From JBCBAP01 sp038532435 (GTDB lineage: Bacteria; Pseudomonadota; Alphaproteobacteria; Rhodobacterales; Rhodobacteraceae), in the NCBI GenBank assembly GCA_038532435.1, contig JBCBAP010000039.1, positions 1-33,603 of the forward strand: a DNA stretch of 33,603 nucleotides. Direction: 5' to 3'. Within the stretch, counting starts at the first letter, position 1. Each line of letters opens with the position of its first letter. Below are positions 1-6,987 of this stretch, one piece after another. The notes under the pieces are model-generated. The model was not told where the DNA came from, searched no databases, and was given only the letters and a program-made list of their open reading frames with translations. The position numbers and the translations under genes are program-made.

Positions 1-744
1 GTTGGTGAGCATGGCGGGGAAGGCAAGCTCCGTGATCTTGCGCAGGTCGGCGAAGGCGGCGCCGATGCGCACCGGGGCGAGGCCGCCATAGTCCCGGTAG
101 ATGGGCCGGAGCGCGAGCACGAGGATGGTGATCCGGGCGAGGACCGAGGCGATGGCGGCCCCCTGCAATTCGAGGCCCATGCCGAAGATGAGGATCGGGT
201 CGAGCACCGCGTTGACCACCGCGCCCCCCACGGTGGAGATCATCGAGGCCCGCGCCGCCCCGTGGGCCCGCAGCACCGCGCCGCCCGCCATGGCGACCAC
301 AAGGATGGGCATGGAGGGCACGATGATGGCAAGATAGCCGACCGCGAGCTCCGCCGTTTCGTCCCGCGCGCCCACAAGCTCGACCAGCGGGCGAAGGTTG
401 AGCCAGACGAGGGCCGCCACGAGCACGGAGAAGGCAACGCCGAACACCATCGCGTGGGTCCCCTCCCGCCGGGCGCGCTCCTCGTCCCCGGCGCCCAGGG
501 CCCGGGCGGTCAGCGCTGCCGTCGCGATGGCGATGCCGATGCTGACGGAGGTGGTGAAGAACAGGATCGCCCCCGCGTAGCCGACCGCCGCGGCGAGGGC
601 TGCGTTGCCGAGCATGGAGATGAAGACCATGTCGATGAAGTCCACCAGGAACACCGCCATCAGGCCGAGGGAAGCGGTGAAGGACATCACCGACACGTGG
701 CGCAGCAAGCTGCCTTCGAGAAACTTCGCACCATCCTGTGCCAT
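1..744 (-). CDS. MATE family efflux transporter (3' end beyond window)
   Basis: The first 248 residues of a multidrug and toxin extrusion (MATE) antiporter are present; the gene runs off the left edge. It starts at ATG 744-742, whose A is also the last base of the preceding MFS gene's TGA (TGATG), so the two are probably translationally coupled. The visible part holds about six hydrophobic segments. It has the family pattern of a short hydrophilic N-terminus, a first helix with SLGLMAVFLVDFIDMVFIS and a later VNAVLDPILIFGMGLELQGA stretch, which is the typical MATE motif around an NxxLDPxLIF core. Members expel cationic drugs or dyes from the cytoplasm in exchange for Na+ or H+. Substrate cannot be told from sequence. 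Full MATE proteins have about 450 residues, so roughly 200 are missing because of the window edge, not because of a truncation. Confidence 0.9.
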   Translation of the reverse strand, partial: MAQDGAKFLEGSLLRHVSVMSFTASLGLMAVFLVDFIDMVFISMLGNAALAAAVGYAGAILFFTTSVSIGIAIATAALTARALGAGDEERARREGTHAMVFGVAFSVLVAALVWLNLRPLVELVGARDETAELAVGYLAIIVPSMPILVVAMAGGAVLRAHGAARASMISTVGGAVVNAVLDPILIFGMGLELQGAAIASVLARITILVLALRPIYRDYGGLAPVRIGAAFADLRKITELAFPAMLTN

Positions 745-1904
745 CACGCGGTCTCCCTGACTTTCGGTGTGCTCATAACGAGATGTGCCAGCGCCGCGAC
801 AGCGAAGAGGCCGCCGGCGATGCCGATGGCGTCCAGCCCGAACCGGTCGAGCACCCAGCCCCCCAGCGCCGCGCCGACGGAGGCGCCTACGTAGATCGAG
901 GCCGCGTTGAGCGCGAGGGCGACGGACCTCCGCTCCGGCTCCGCCTGTACGACCCGGATCTGCTGCGCGGCCATGAACGACCAGCCGGAGATCGACCAGA
1001 GCAGGGTGAGCGCCAGCAGCAGTACGGGGGGCATCGGCAGTGCGGAGAAGGCGGGCATGAGTGCTGCTTGTGCGACACAGAGCCCGAGCAGCGTGCGGAA
1101 CGGTCCGATCCGGTCCGCCAGCATCCCGCCGAGCAGGTTGCCCACGACCGCGCCGAGGCCGAAGAGCGCCAGAACCAGCGTGATCCCATCCCGGTCATAG
1201 CCCATCCGGGCGCTCAGAAGCGGGGCCATGTAGGTGTAGACCACATAGGTCGCGCCGAGGAAGGAGGCGGTGAAAAGGATGGTGAGAAGGCTCCGCCCCC
1301 GCCCCATCACGCCCGCAAGGTCACCGAGGCCCGTCACCTGGTTGGGCAGGTCCCGCGGCACCCCGCGCCAGAGCCCGACCCAGCAGGCAAGGCTCAGGAT
1401 CGCGGTGAGGTAGAACGCGACCTCCCACCCGAGCGTGTAGCCGATCCAGGCGCCGGTGGGCACGCCCAGCACCTGCGCGAGTGTGAGGCCGAAAAAGACA
1501 TTGGCGAGCGCCTTTCCCTGCACCTCCGGTGCGGCGGTGGCGATGGCGACACCCGCGGCCACGGGGGTGAAGAGCCCCGCACCCACCGCGACCACGATGC
1601 GGGCGGCGAACAAAAGCTCCACGCTCGGGGCCAGCGCGGTCGCGACCGCCCCGACGGCGAAGAGCATCAGGCCAAAGAGCAGCACGGTCCGCCGCGCCCA
1701 CCGTCCGGTGAGTGCCACGGCAACCGGCGACCCCAGCGCGTACGCGATGGCATAGACCGTCAGGATCCACCCCGCCTCCCACGTGGTCAGGGTGAACGCC
1801 TCCCCCATGGGATTGAGCAGGCCGATGACGACGAAGGCACCCATGCCAATGGCAAAGTTGCCCGCGGACAGGAGGAGTGTGAGCATCCTGGAAGTACCCG
1901 CCAT
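744..1904 (-). CDS. MFS transporter, DHA1-type drug/metabolite efflux
   Basis: This 386-residue protein has the length and twelve-helix layout of a major facilitator of the drug:H+ antiporter-1 group (AraJ/PbuE/NepI-like). Residues 1-190 form one six-helix half, with an acidic-to-basic loop containing GRWARRTVLLFG around residues 67-78, the family's loop 2-3 signature. Residues 205-380 form the second half, with GGMLADRIGPFRT as the repeat of that loop. Proteins of this group pump small solutes or drugs out of the cytoplasm using the proton gradient. Its stop codon overlaps the start of the MATE gene downstream, so two efflux pumps are made from one message. The gene is divergent from an AAC(3)-I-like gene across a 131-base gap. 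Family assignment is secure; the substrate is unknown. Confidence 0.9.
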   Translation of the reverse strand: MAGTSRMLTLLLSAGNFAIGMGAFVVIGLLNPMGEAFTLTTWEAGWILTVYAIAYALGSPVAVALTGRWARRTVLLFGLMLFAVGAVATALAPSVELLFAARIVVAVGAGLFTPVAAGVAIATAAPEVQGKALANVFFGLTLAQVLGVPTGAWIGYTLGWEVAFYLTAILSLACWVGLWRGVPRDLPNQVTGLGDLAGVMGRGRSLLTILFTASFLGATYVVYTYMAPLLSARMGYDRDGITLVLALFGLGAVVGNLLGGMLADRIGPFRTLLGLCVAQAALMPAFSALPMPPVLLLALTLLWSISGWSFMAAQQIRVVQAEPERRSVALALNAASIYVGASVGAALGGWVLDRFGLDAIGIAGGLFAVAALAHLVMSTPKVRETA

Positions 1905-2035
1905 GGGACCGGCGACGCATCCGGTGCGGCAACGTTAGGCCGGTTTTATCGAGGTGCCAAGCGCGGAGAGAGACGGTCGCAAAACTGTCGTCGAGGGCGG
2001 TTGCGGGCCGTCTGACCGGATCCTAACTGAGGAAC
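1905..2035. promoter_or_regulatory. divergent intergenic region between efflux pair and acetyltransferase
   Basis: This 131-base gap separates the starts of the minus-strand MFS gene and the plus-strand acetyltransferase gene, so promoters for both must lie here or nearby. I see no strong palindrome and no clear sigma-70 boxes. A TTTTATCGAG stretch near 1945 is the most AT-rich part. The call rests on gene arrangement alone. Confidence 0.35.
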
Positions 2036-2497
2036 ATGACCCTACGAGACTACACGATCCGCCGCCTCGGCCCTGGGGATGTCGATCCTTTCCGGCAGAT
2101 GCTCACCTGCTTTGCCATCGGTTTCGAGGATGAGGCGAACTACGTCACCAACCCGCCGTCGGACGCCTACATCGCCGACCGGCTCGCCGACGGGGGCTTC
2201 ATCCCCCTCGTCGCGGAGGAGCGGGGCGAGGTGATCGGTGCGCTCTGCGCCTATGTCATGCAGAAGTTCGAGCAGGAGCGGGCGGAGATCTACGTCTACG
2301 ACCTCGCCGTCCTTCCCGATCATCAGCGGAAGGGCGTGGCGACGGGGCTCTTCACGGCGCTCAAGCCTATCTCGCGGGAGGCGGGTGCCTGGGTCATCTA
2401 TGTGCAGACGGACCATGACAGTGAGCCCGCAATCGCGCTCTATACCGGTCTTGGCACGCGGGAAGATGTGCTGCACTTCGACATTCCTGTCGAGTGA
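2036..2497 (+). CDS. AAC(3)-I-like aminoglycoside 3-N-acetyltransferase (GNAT)
   Basis: This 153-residue protein is the full length of the AAC(3)-I family. Its second half follows the family closely from memory: GALCAYVMQKFEQ (68-80), then AEIYVYDLAV (83-92), the acetyl-CoA pyrophosphate loop HQRKGVATGL (96-105), WVIYVQTDHDSEPAIALYTG (119-138) and a C-terminal VLHFDIP. AAC(3)-Ia has corresponding segments ([58 protein letters not shown]). The known family acetylates the 3-amino group of gentamicin-type aminoglycosides using acetyl-CoA in the cytoplasm. I infer the same chemistry here, but chromosomal homologues may be weak or act on other amines. It converges with the GNAT gene at 2510 (12 bases apart) and is divergent from two efflux genes. 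Codon usage looks native, with no mobile element or integron site beside it. Confidence 0.85.
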   Translation: MTLRDYTIRRLGPGDVDPFRQMLTCFAIGFEDEANYVTNPPSDAYIADRLADGGFIPLVAEERGEVIGALCAYVMQKFEQERAEIYVYDLAVLPDHQRKGVATGLFTALKPISREAGAWVIYVQTDHDSEPAIALYTGLGTREDVLHFDIPVE

Positions 2498-2509
2498 GCG
2501 CGGACCCGC

Positions 2510-3145
2510 TCAGGCCGCGTCATTCCGGCCGAGCCAAAGGGTGCGGCCCCTCTCCGTCAGGTCCGCGAAGCCTGCACGCCGCCAGAACCGTATCGCCCGC
2601 GGGTTCTCCCGGTTGACGCCGACATGGAGCGGCCCCGGGCGCTGGGCAGCGATCCAGTCCGCGAGCAGTGCGTGGCCGAGGCCACGGCCCTGCGCCCGGG
2701 GCAGAAGGTTGAGGTGCAGATGGGCAGGATGGCTGCCGGTCACCTCCGCCGGGGTCCGCTCGGGATCGTGGATCATCCTGATGCGCCGGGCGTCCGCGGT
2801 CGTCTCGTCGGGATCCGGCATCGGGTACCGCGCGCGCAGGGCGGGCCACCAGTGGCGCGCGAGCAGATCGGCGAAGGCGACGCTGTCGCTCACGCCGACG
2901 GCAAACCCCGCGACGCCTTCCGCGTCGACCAGCACCCGGCATCCTCCGGTTGCGAGCGCGAGGTACGGTCCGGCGTAGATATGGCCGATCAGGTCCGGAT
3001 CCTGGTAGAGCGGCGCGGCATCCCCTCCGCGGTCCCCCGTGGCGAGGGAGATTGCGTACATCGCCTCCCGGTCCGCCCCCGTTGCCGGCCGCGAAACCGC
3101 GCGCCCGTTAAGACTGGTTACCGGCGGTGTGGGGGGAGAGGCCAT
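2510..3145 (-). CDS. GNAT acetyltransferase resembling the C-terminal domain of O-GlcNAcase
   Basis: About 211 residues with a GNAT fold. An N-terminal helix-loop reads REAMYAISLATGDRG, then DPDLIGHIYAGPYLAL and a strand CRVLVDAEGVAGFAVG. The acetyl-CoA loop is RAQGRGLGHALL (near residue 160), and NPRAIRFWRRAGF lies near the C-terminus. The order YxIxLxTGDxG, then DPDLxGHxYxGPY, then EGVxGFxxG is the one seen in the acetyltransferase-like domain of metazoan O-GlcNAcase and its bacterial stand-alone relatives. I recall this from family knowledge and have not aligned it. Bacterial members bind acetyl-CoA, but their acceptor is not established. ATG 3145 was chosen; GTG 3151 is an alternative, and a start up to about 17 codons later is possible because the first residues are low-complexity. 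Confidence 0.75.
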   Translation of the reverse strand: MASPPTPPVTSLNGRAVSRPATGADREAMYAISLATGDRGGDAAPLYQDPDLIGHIYAGPYLALATGGCRVLVDAEGVAGFAVGVSDSVAFADLLARHWWPALRARYPMPDPDETTADARRIRMIHDPERTPAEVTGSHPAHLHLNLLPRAQGRGLGHALLADWIAAQRPGPLHVGVNRENPRAIRFWRRAGFADLTERGRTLWLGRNDAA

Positions 3146-3198
3146 GGGCACACAACATCTCGTAGAAATCGTTCAAACGCCTGTTAACATTGGTAAAT

Positions 3199-3216
3199 TG
3201 TTTCGCGCGCGAAACA
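3199..3216. repeat. 18-base perfect palindrome
   Basis: TGTTTCGCGCGCGAAACA reads identically on both strands. It sits between the stop of the reductase gene at 3217 and the GNAT start near 3145, both on the minus strand. It could be a dimeric-regulator operator for the GNAT gene. It could also be a terminator hairpin for the reductase, but there is no run of T after it on the minus strand, only ATTTACC, so a factor-independent terminator is less likely. An AT-rich stretch around 3181-3198 next to it could carry the GNAT promoter. Confidence 0.5.
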
Positions 3217-4431
3217 TCACCTTTGCTCATCCTCCGCAGGAACAAGGCCGTAGCGGCGCGCCACGTCCCACACATGGCGGGGCACCATGTTCTTCACCCG
3301 CCGCGGGTGCGCGCGCCGCAGGTGCAGGATCGTCTCGATCGCCTTCATCTCCACCCGCGCGCGGGCGAACTCGAGCCCGCGCGGGCCGATCCGGGGTTGC
3401 AGCCAAGCGACGATGGGCCGGGCCCAGTCGGGCATCGCGCGCAGGGGCAACCCCCCGGCCGCACGCTCCGTGTTCGCGAGGAACCCTTTCACCGCGCCCG
3501 CCCTGCTGCCCCGGGACCGGAGCGCGCGGTGGTGCACTTCGTCCCCGAGCAGATCCAGCACCTCCCGCCCGGTTTCGTTGCGCACGATCACCCACTGATC
3601 GCCATCACCGGCCATGTAGCCGACCGTGATGTCCGCGAGCCGGTTGGTGTAGTCCACGCAGGTCTTGCAGGTCAGCGGGAAGAAATCCGGCGGCAGTTTT
3701 GAGATCGGCAGCTTGAGGAAGGGCACCGTCCGAACCCGCCCGTCATCGTGGCGCAGCTCGACCCGGTAGTCCGCCCGGAACTCCAGGTAGCTGATGGTCT
3801 CCGGCGCGGGGTCGAGCAGCGCGAGGAAATCGTGGAAGGCCTCCGTCGTCGTGTTGTCCGAACAGGGCGTTCCGATCACGATGATCCGGTCGAGGCCCAG
3901 CTCCTCCTCCAGCGCGCGCAGCGCGTAGACCTGGCAGGGGATGCCGATGAGGGCAAGGCGCCTGTGCCCTGCTGCGATCGCATCCTCCAGCAGGGCGAGC
4001 ACCGGAGCGTATCCCATGCGCATCCCCCGGCAGGCGGACAGATTGGCCGGATCGGTCACGATCACCGGCACGGGCCGCCACCGGTCCTCCGGATCCGGCG
4101 CGACCGTGAGCACCGCGTCGACCCGTCCGGTCTCCAGCAACCGTTCCGCCAGCCGGGTGGTCAGCCCGGTCCATTGTGCCCCGCTGCGGGGAGGGTTGAG
4201 GGCGGCGCGGTGCATCGCCAGATGCACGCCGAAGAACGCCTCGTCGCCCTGCCCCGCGACGCGCCCGTGTACCCGACGCTCCGCCGCATCATAGTCCGGC
4301 TGGATGAACTGGCAGGCTCGCCCGCAGGCCTTCCCGTCGCCGAGCCGCGAAACTCCGCAATCCGTGCACAGCCCCTCGCGGGGCCCTCCGGTCAGGGTCG
4401 GTGCGGTCAGACGTGGCGCGCCATCGGCCAT
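3217..4431 (-). CDS. bciB: BciB/HCAR-type Fe-S flavoprotein, 8-vinyl reductase family (FrhB fold)
   Basis: This 404-residue protein belongs to the coenzyme F420 hydrogenase/dehydrogenase beta-subunit fold, in the branch with cyanobacterial divinyl-chlorophyllide 8-vinyl reductase BciB and plant hydroxymethyl-chlorophyll reductase. Landmarks in order: GLCTDCG (20-26) and ACGRAC (35-40) for one Fe-S cluster; VHGRV, FFGVH and SGAQWTG; IGIPCQVYALRALEEELGLD and IGTPCSDNTT; then LTCKTCVDYTNRLADITVGYM with the last conserved cysteines and the flavin region. Length matches the family. BciB uses reduced ferredoxin to reduce the C8 vinyl group of divinyl chlorophyllide; here that activity is inferred. 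The ATG has GTGAGG just upstream. The upstream neighbour is an ABC-2 permease (65-base gap, probably one transcript). No other bacteriochlorophyll gene lies in the window, so a different reductase role is possible. Confidence 0.72.
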   Translation of the reverse strand: MADGAPRLTAPTLTGGPREGLCTDCGVSRLGDGKACGRACQFIQPDYDAAERRVHGRVAGQGDEAFFGVHLAMHRAALNPPRSGAQWTGLTTRLAERLLETGRVDAVLTVAPDPEDRWRPVPVIVTDPANLSACRGMRMGYAPVLALLEDAIAAGHRRLALIGIPCQVYALRALEEELGLDRIIVIGTPCSDNTTTEAFHDFLALLDPAPETISYLEFRADYRVELRHDDGRVRTVPFLKLPISKLPPDFFPLTCKTCVDYTNRLADITVGYMAGDGDQWVIVRNETGREVLDLLGDEVHHRALRSRGSRAGAVKGFLANTERAAGGLPLRAMPDWARPIVAWLQPRIGPRGLEFARARVEMKAIETILHLRRAHPRRVKNMVPRHVWDVARRYGLVPAEDEQR

Positions 4432-4496
4432 GGGATCCTCACGGTCAGATCCCGACTGTCACGCGAATTGGACAGCCTGTCCAGCGGGTTTGACGC

Positions 4497-5315
4497 CTAT
4501 TCGATCCCGCGATCCTGCGCCGCGCGCAGGCCGAAGGTGATGATCAGCGCCAGCACGATCACCACCAGCGTGAAATAGAGCGGATACATCGGGTCGGAGT
4601 TGCGCGGCAGATAGTTGATGAACGCTGCCCCCCGGGCCTGATCGATTGCGTGAAAGAGCGGGTTCCAGGTGAAGAACGGCAGCATGGCCGCGGGGACCAT
4701 GTTGCCCAGCAGCATCTTCCCGCTCGCGAACATCTGGGCCCGCCGATAGAAATTCGACAGCATCTCGACAAACCCGGGCGACAGCGGGGCGATGGCCTGG
4801 AACAGCACACCCACAGCCAGTCCGCTCGTCCAGGCAAAGAAGAACGGCCCGATCAGCCCCGCAGGATCGTAGACCTCCAGATACCCGCGCAGCAGGTAGG
4901 CGGTGCCCATGATCACCGTGATCGCCAGGATGTTGAGGTAGAGCGCGTGGATCGCGCTTGCGAGGATGCCCAGCATCGCCGAGGTCTTGGCATAGAAAAT
5001 CATGCCCGACAGGCCGCCGCCCGACTTCTTCATCACCTGCACCGCCTTGATATGGACGATGAACAGGAAGATGCCGGTCATCATGAACAGCAGGAAGTCA
5101 CCGCGGATCAGACCCGTCCGTCCGAGGATCGTGTAGGCGATCCAGAACACCGCAAACAGCAGCATCGGCTGGGCAATCGCCATCAGGAAGGCGAGCATCG
5201 CCCCGCCCGTTGCGCTGCGAAACTCCCGCACGATGGAGATGTAGAGGACATCCAGGAAGGACTGGGTCGCCTCCCACAACGTGCGATTCCGGTGATAGCG
5301 CTGCAGCTTCGCCAC
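4497..5315 (-). CDS. ABC-2 type (KpsM-like) polysaccharide export permease
   Basis: The supported product is about 272 residues with six hydrophobic segments (for example MLAFLMAIAQPMLLFAVFWI, FLLFMMTGIFLFIVHIKAV and a C-terminal TLVVIVLALIITFG). This is the length and layout of the KpsM/Wzm permeases that export capsule or O-antigen precursors. The typical late NPLFHAIDQARGAAF motif, before the last helix, supports this. No cognate ATPase gene is adjacent, which is odd because these permeases work with KpsT. No in-frame ATG exists near the 5' end. I chose GTG 5315-5313, preceded by AAGGGCGG; TTG 5384 is the alternative and would overlap the control region of the divergent cysQ. A long in-frame upstream extension is antisense to cysQ and is not real. 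Confidence 0.75.
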   Translation of the reverse strand: MAKLQRYHRNRTLWEATQSFLDVLYISIVREFRSATGGAMLAFLMAIAQPMLLFAVFWIAYTILGRTGLIRGDFLLFMMTGIFLFIVHIKAVQVMKKSGGGLSGMIFYAKTSAMLGILASAIHALYLNILAITVIMGTAYLLRGYLEVYDPAGLIGPFFFAWTSGLAVGVLFQAIAPLSPGFVEMLSNFYRRAQMFASGKMLLGNMVPAAMLPFFTWNPLFHAIDQARGAAFINYLPRNSDPMYPLYFTLVVIVLALIITFGLRAAQDRGIE

Positions 5316-5399
5316 GATGGTCCGCCCTTGATCCCTGTCCAGCTTCCACGCATAGAGCGTAGAGATTGCGCATTCCTGAACCAATGGTTGGACCAGATT

Positions 5400-6194
5400 A
5401 TGGACTATGTCGAGATCGCCGCCCAGTTTCGCCGTCTCGCGCTGGAGGCCGGTGCCCGGATCATGGAGGTCTATGGCAGCGACGATTTCGGCGTGAAGTC
5501 CAAGGATGACGAAAGCCCGGTGACGGTCGCTGATGAGGCGGCGGACGCGCTGATCTCCGCCGGTCTGCGCGCCGCCTTTCCCGACATCCCGCTTGTGACC
5601 GAGGAGCAGGCGGACACGCACGATCTGTCGGTTGCCACGTTCCTCATCGTCGACCCGCTCGACGGAACTAAGGAGTTCATCAAGCGGCGCGGGGAGTTCA
5701 CCGTGAACATCGCCCTCGTGGAGGAGGGCGTGCCCACCCGCGGCGTTGTCTATGCGCCGGCGATCGGGCGTCTCTTCTACACCGATGCGGAGGGCAGATC
5801 CGTCGAAGAATCCGGCGACTTCGGAACGGTGCCCGGTGCTGTGACCCCGATGCGGGTCAGCACGCCGGACAATGCCGCCCTGTCGGTGGTCGCGTCCAAG
5901 TCGCACCGGGATCAGGCCACCGATGACTACATCGCGAAGTACCGGACCAGTGACATGGTCAGCGCGGGCTCCTCGCTCAAATTCTGTCTCGTCGCAGCTG
6001 GGGAGGCAGACCTCTACCCCCGGCTCGGCCGCACGATGGAATGGGACACGGCCGCGGGTGATGCGGTGCTGCGCGGCGCGGGTGGACACATGGTCCGGTT
6101 CGAGGACCACGCCCCGTTCAGCTACGGCAAGGAAGGCTTCGCCAACGGCTTCTTCATCGCCCATGCTCCCGGTGTCGCGCTGCAAACGGCGTGA
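5400..6194 (+). CDS. cysQ: 3'(2'),5'-bisphosphate nucleotidase CysQ
   Basis: This 264-residue member of the inositol monophosphatase superfamily dephosphorylates 3'-phosphoadenosine 5'-phosphate (PAP), clearing the by-product of sulfotransfer and sulfate assimilation. The metal-binding motifs are intact: VTEEQ (66-70), the hallmark DPLDGTKEF (85-93), and EWDTAAGDAVL near residue 208. SGDFGTVPG and VVASKSHRD fit the CysQ branch rather than inositol phosphatase. The start is ATG 5400; a longer in-frame extension upstream is antisense to the permease and lacks family similarity. It is divergent from the ABC-2 permease. If that permease exports a sulfated glycan, PAP removal would be a sensible neighbouring function, but this is speculation. 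Confidence 0.93.
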   Translation: MDYVEIAAQFRRLALEAGARIMEVYGSDDFGVKSKDDESPVTVADEAADALISAGLRAAFPDIPLVTEEQADTHDLSVATFLIVDPLDGTKEFIKRRGEFTVNIALVEEGVPTRGVVYAPAIGRLFYTDAEGRSVEESGDFGTVPGAVTPMRVSTPDNAALSVVASKSHRDQATDDYIAKYRTSDMVSAGSSLKFCLVAAGEADLYPRLGRTMEWDTAAGDAVLRGAGGHMVRFEDHAPFSYGKEGFANGFFIAHAPGVALQTA

Positions 6195-6987
6195 GCCCGG
6201 GCACCTGGATCGGCGTGTGTCGTGTCGCTTCTCGTGTTCGTCGTTGAACGATCAAGTCTCTCGCGAGAGGTAAGATCCGCGCCGCGCATGCCTTTAGGCG
6301 GCGACCAAGGTTGCCTTTTATGCGCCCTTGCAAACGGCAGTCCTGATGCGTCTTGCGAGGGGTTGGAGTTTTGGCGCGCCGACACTTCAGGCGTGGAGAT
6401 CGCGGCTCTATCCTCGGTGCGCGCAGCACCTGCCCGAAGACGCTTGTTTCCTCGTCGGCGAGTCCAGCTCAACACGGCAGCAAGCCCGTTGGGGGAGATC
6501 GGATGGCTCTGTCGCAGGTTTTTGGGTTAGCGAGAAAGGCACAATTGGAACAGTGGTTTACGCCGCTAGCGTCGCAAAGATCGCAAATGGTCAGCCCTCT
6601 CCGGGCTAACCGTTGCCGGTTATGTTTGCAACTTCGACCCTGTCGAGTGTCGCTTCAGGCCACCCGCGGTCAGGATCTCCTCCAGCTCACGATACGACAC
6701 TCCGTAGCGCAGGCAGAATAACACCGCCTGCAGAATGACCTCCTTCGGAAACTGCGTATCCTTGAAGGAGATCATCCCGGTCACACCATGCTGTATCGCC
6801 CCCCATGGCTAGCCGATCCTCGCCGCGTCTGAGACGGAGCCGACCATCGCGCGTGCTTTAGTCGAACAGTCAGTCTGGGGTATCTTTGCTTGGGCCGCCG
6901 TCTTCGAAACGTCCTCACTCGTGGAGCCGGAGCCATCGGACGACGGCACCTCCCGACCGGTCAAACGTCTTTTTGGAGCTGCGATCC
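6195..6987. other. gene-poor region between convergent cysQ and the transglycosylase gene
   Basis: About 790 bases lie between the 3' ends of two convergent genes. Apart from the transposase stub at 6620-6775, the short open frames here show no recognisable domain, no convincing ribosome binding site and no consistent codon bias. An imperfect hairpin (GGTCAGCCC, loop TCTCC, GGGCTAACC) lies at 6589-6611, and a small inverted pair GTTGC/GCAAC at about 6612-6632 follows. The region looks like a decayed insertion site. I could not identify intact IS ends or a target-site duplication. Confidence 0.5.
6620..6775 (-). pseudogene. IS6-family transposase, N-terminal remnant
   Basis: The minus-strand frame from ATG 6775 gives MISFKDTQFPKEVILQAVLF followed by CLRYGVSYRELEEIL. 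This matches the start of IS6-family DDE transposases (the pattern MISFKGxxFPKxVILxAVxxYxRYxVSYRDLEEI). Similarity ends after about 38 residues near TAGG, and an unrelated tail runs to a TAA at 6620. The HTH continuation, the zinc-like segment and the whole DDE catalytic core are absent, so this is a stub of a roughly 230-residue enzyme. No terminal inverted repeats could be placed with confidence. It marks a past insertion between cysQ and the envelope gene group. Confidence 0.78.

Noticed and set aside
738..2015. 425-residue plus-strand frame
   Set aside because: It is the antisense shadow of the MFS gene. Its composition is a string of charged low-complexity residues, no domain is visible, and there is no ribosome site.
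4650..5399. Upstream extension of the cysQ reading frame
   Set aside because: It is antisense to the permease, is highly charged, and falls before the natural ATG at 5400.
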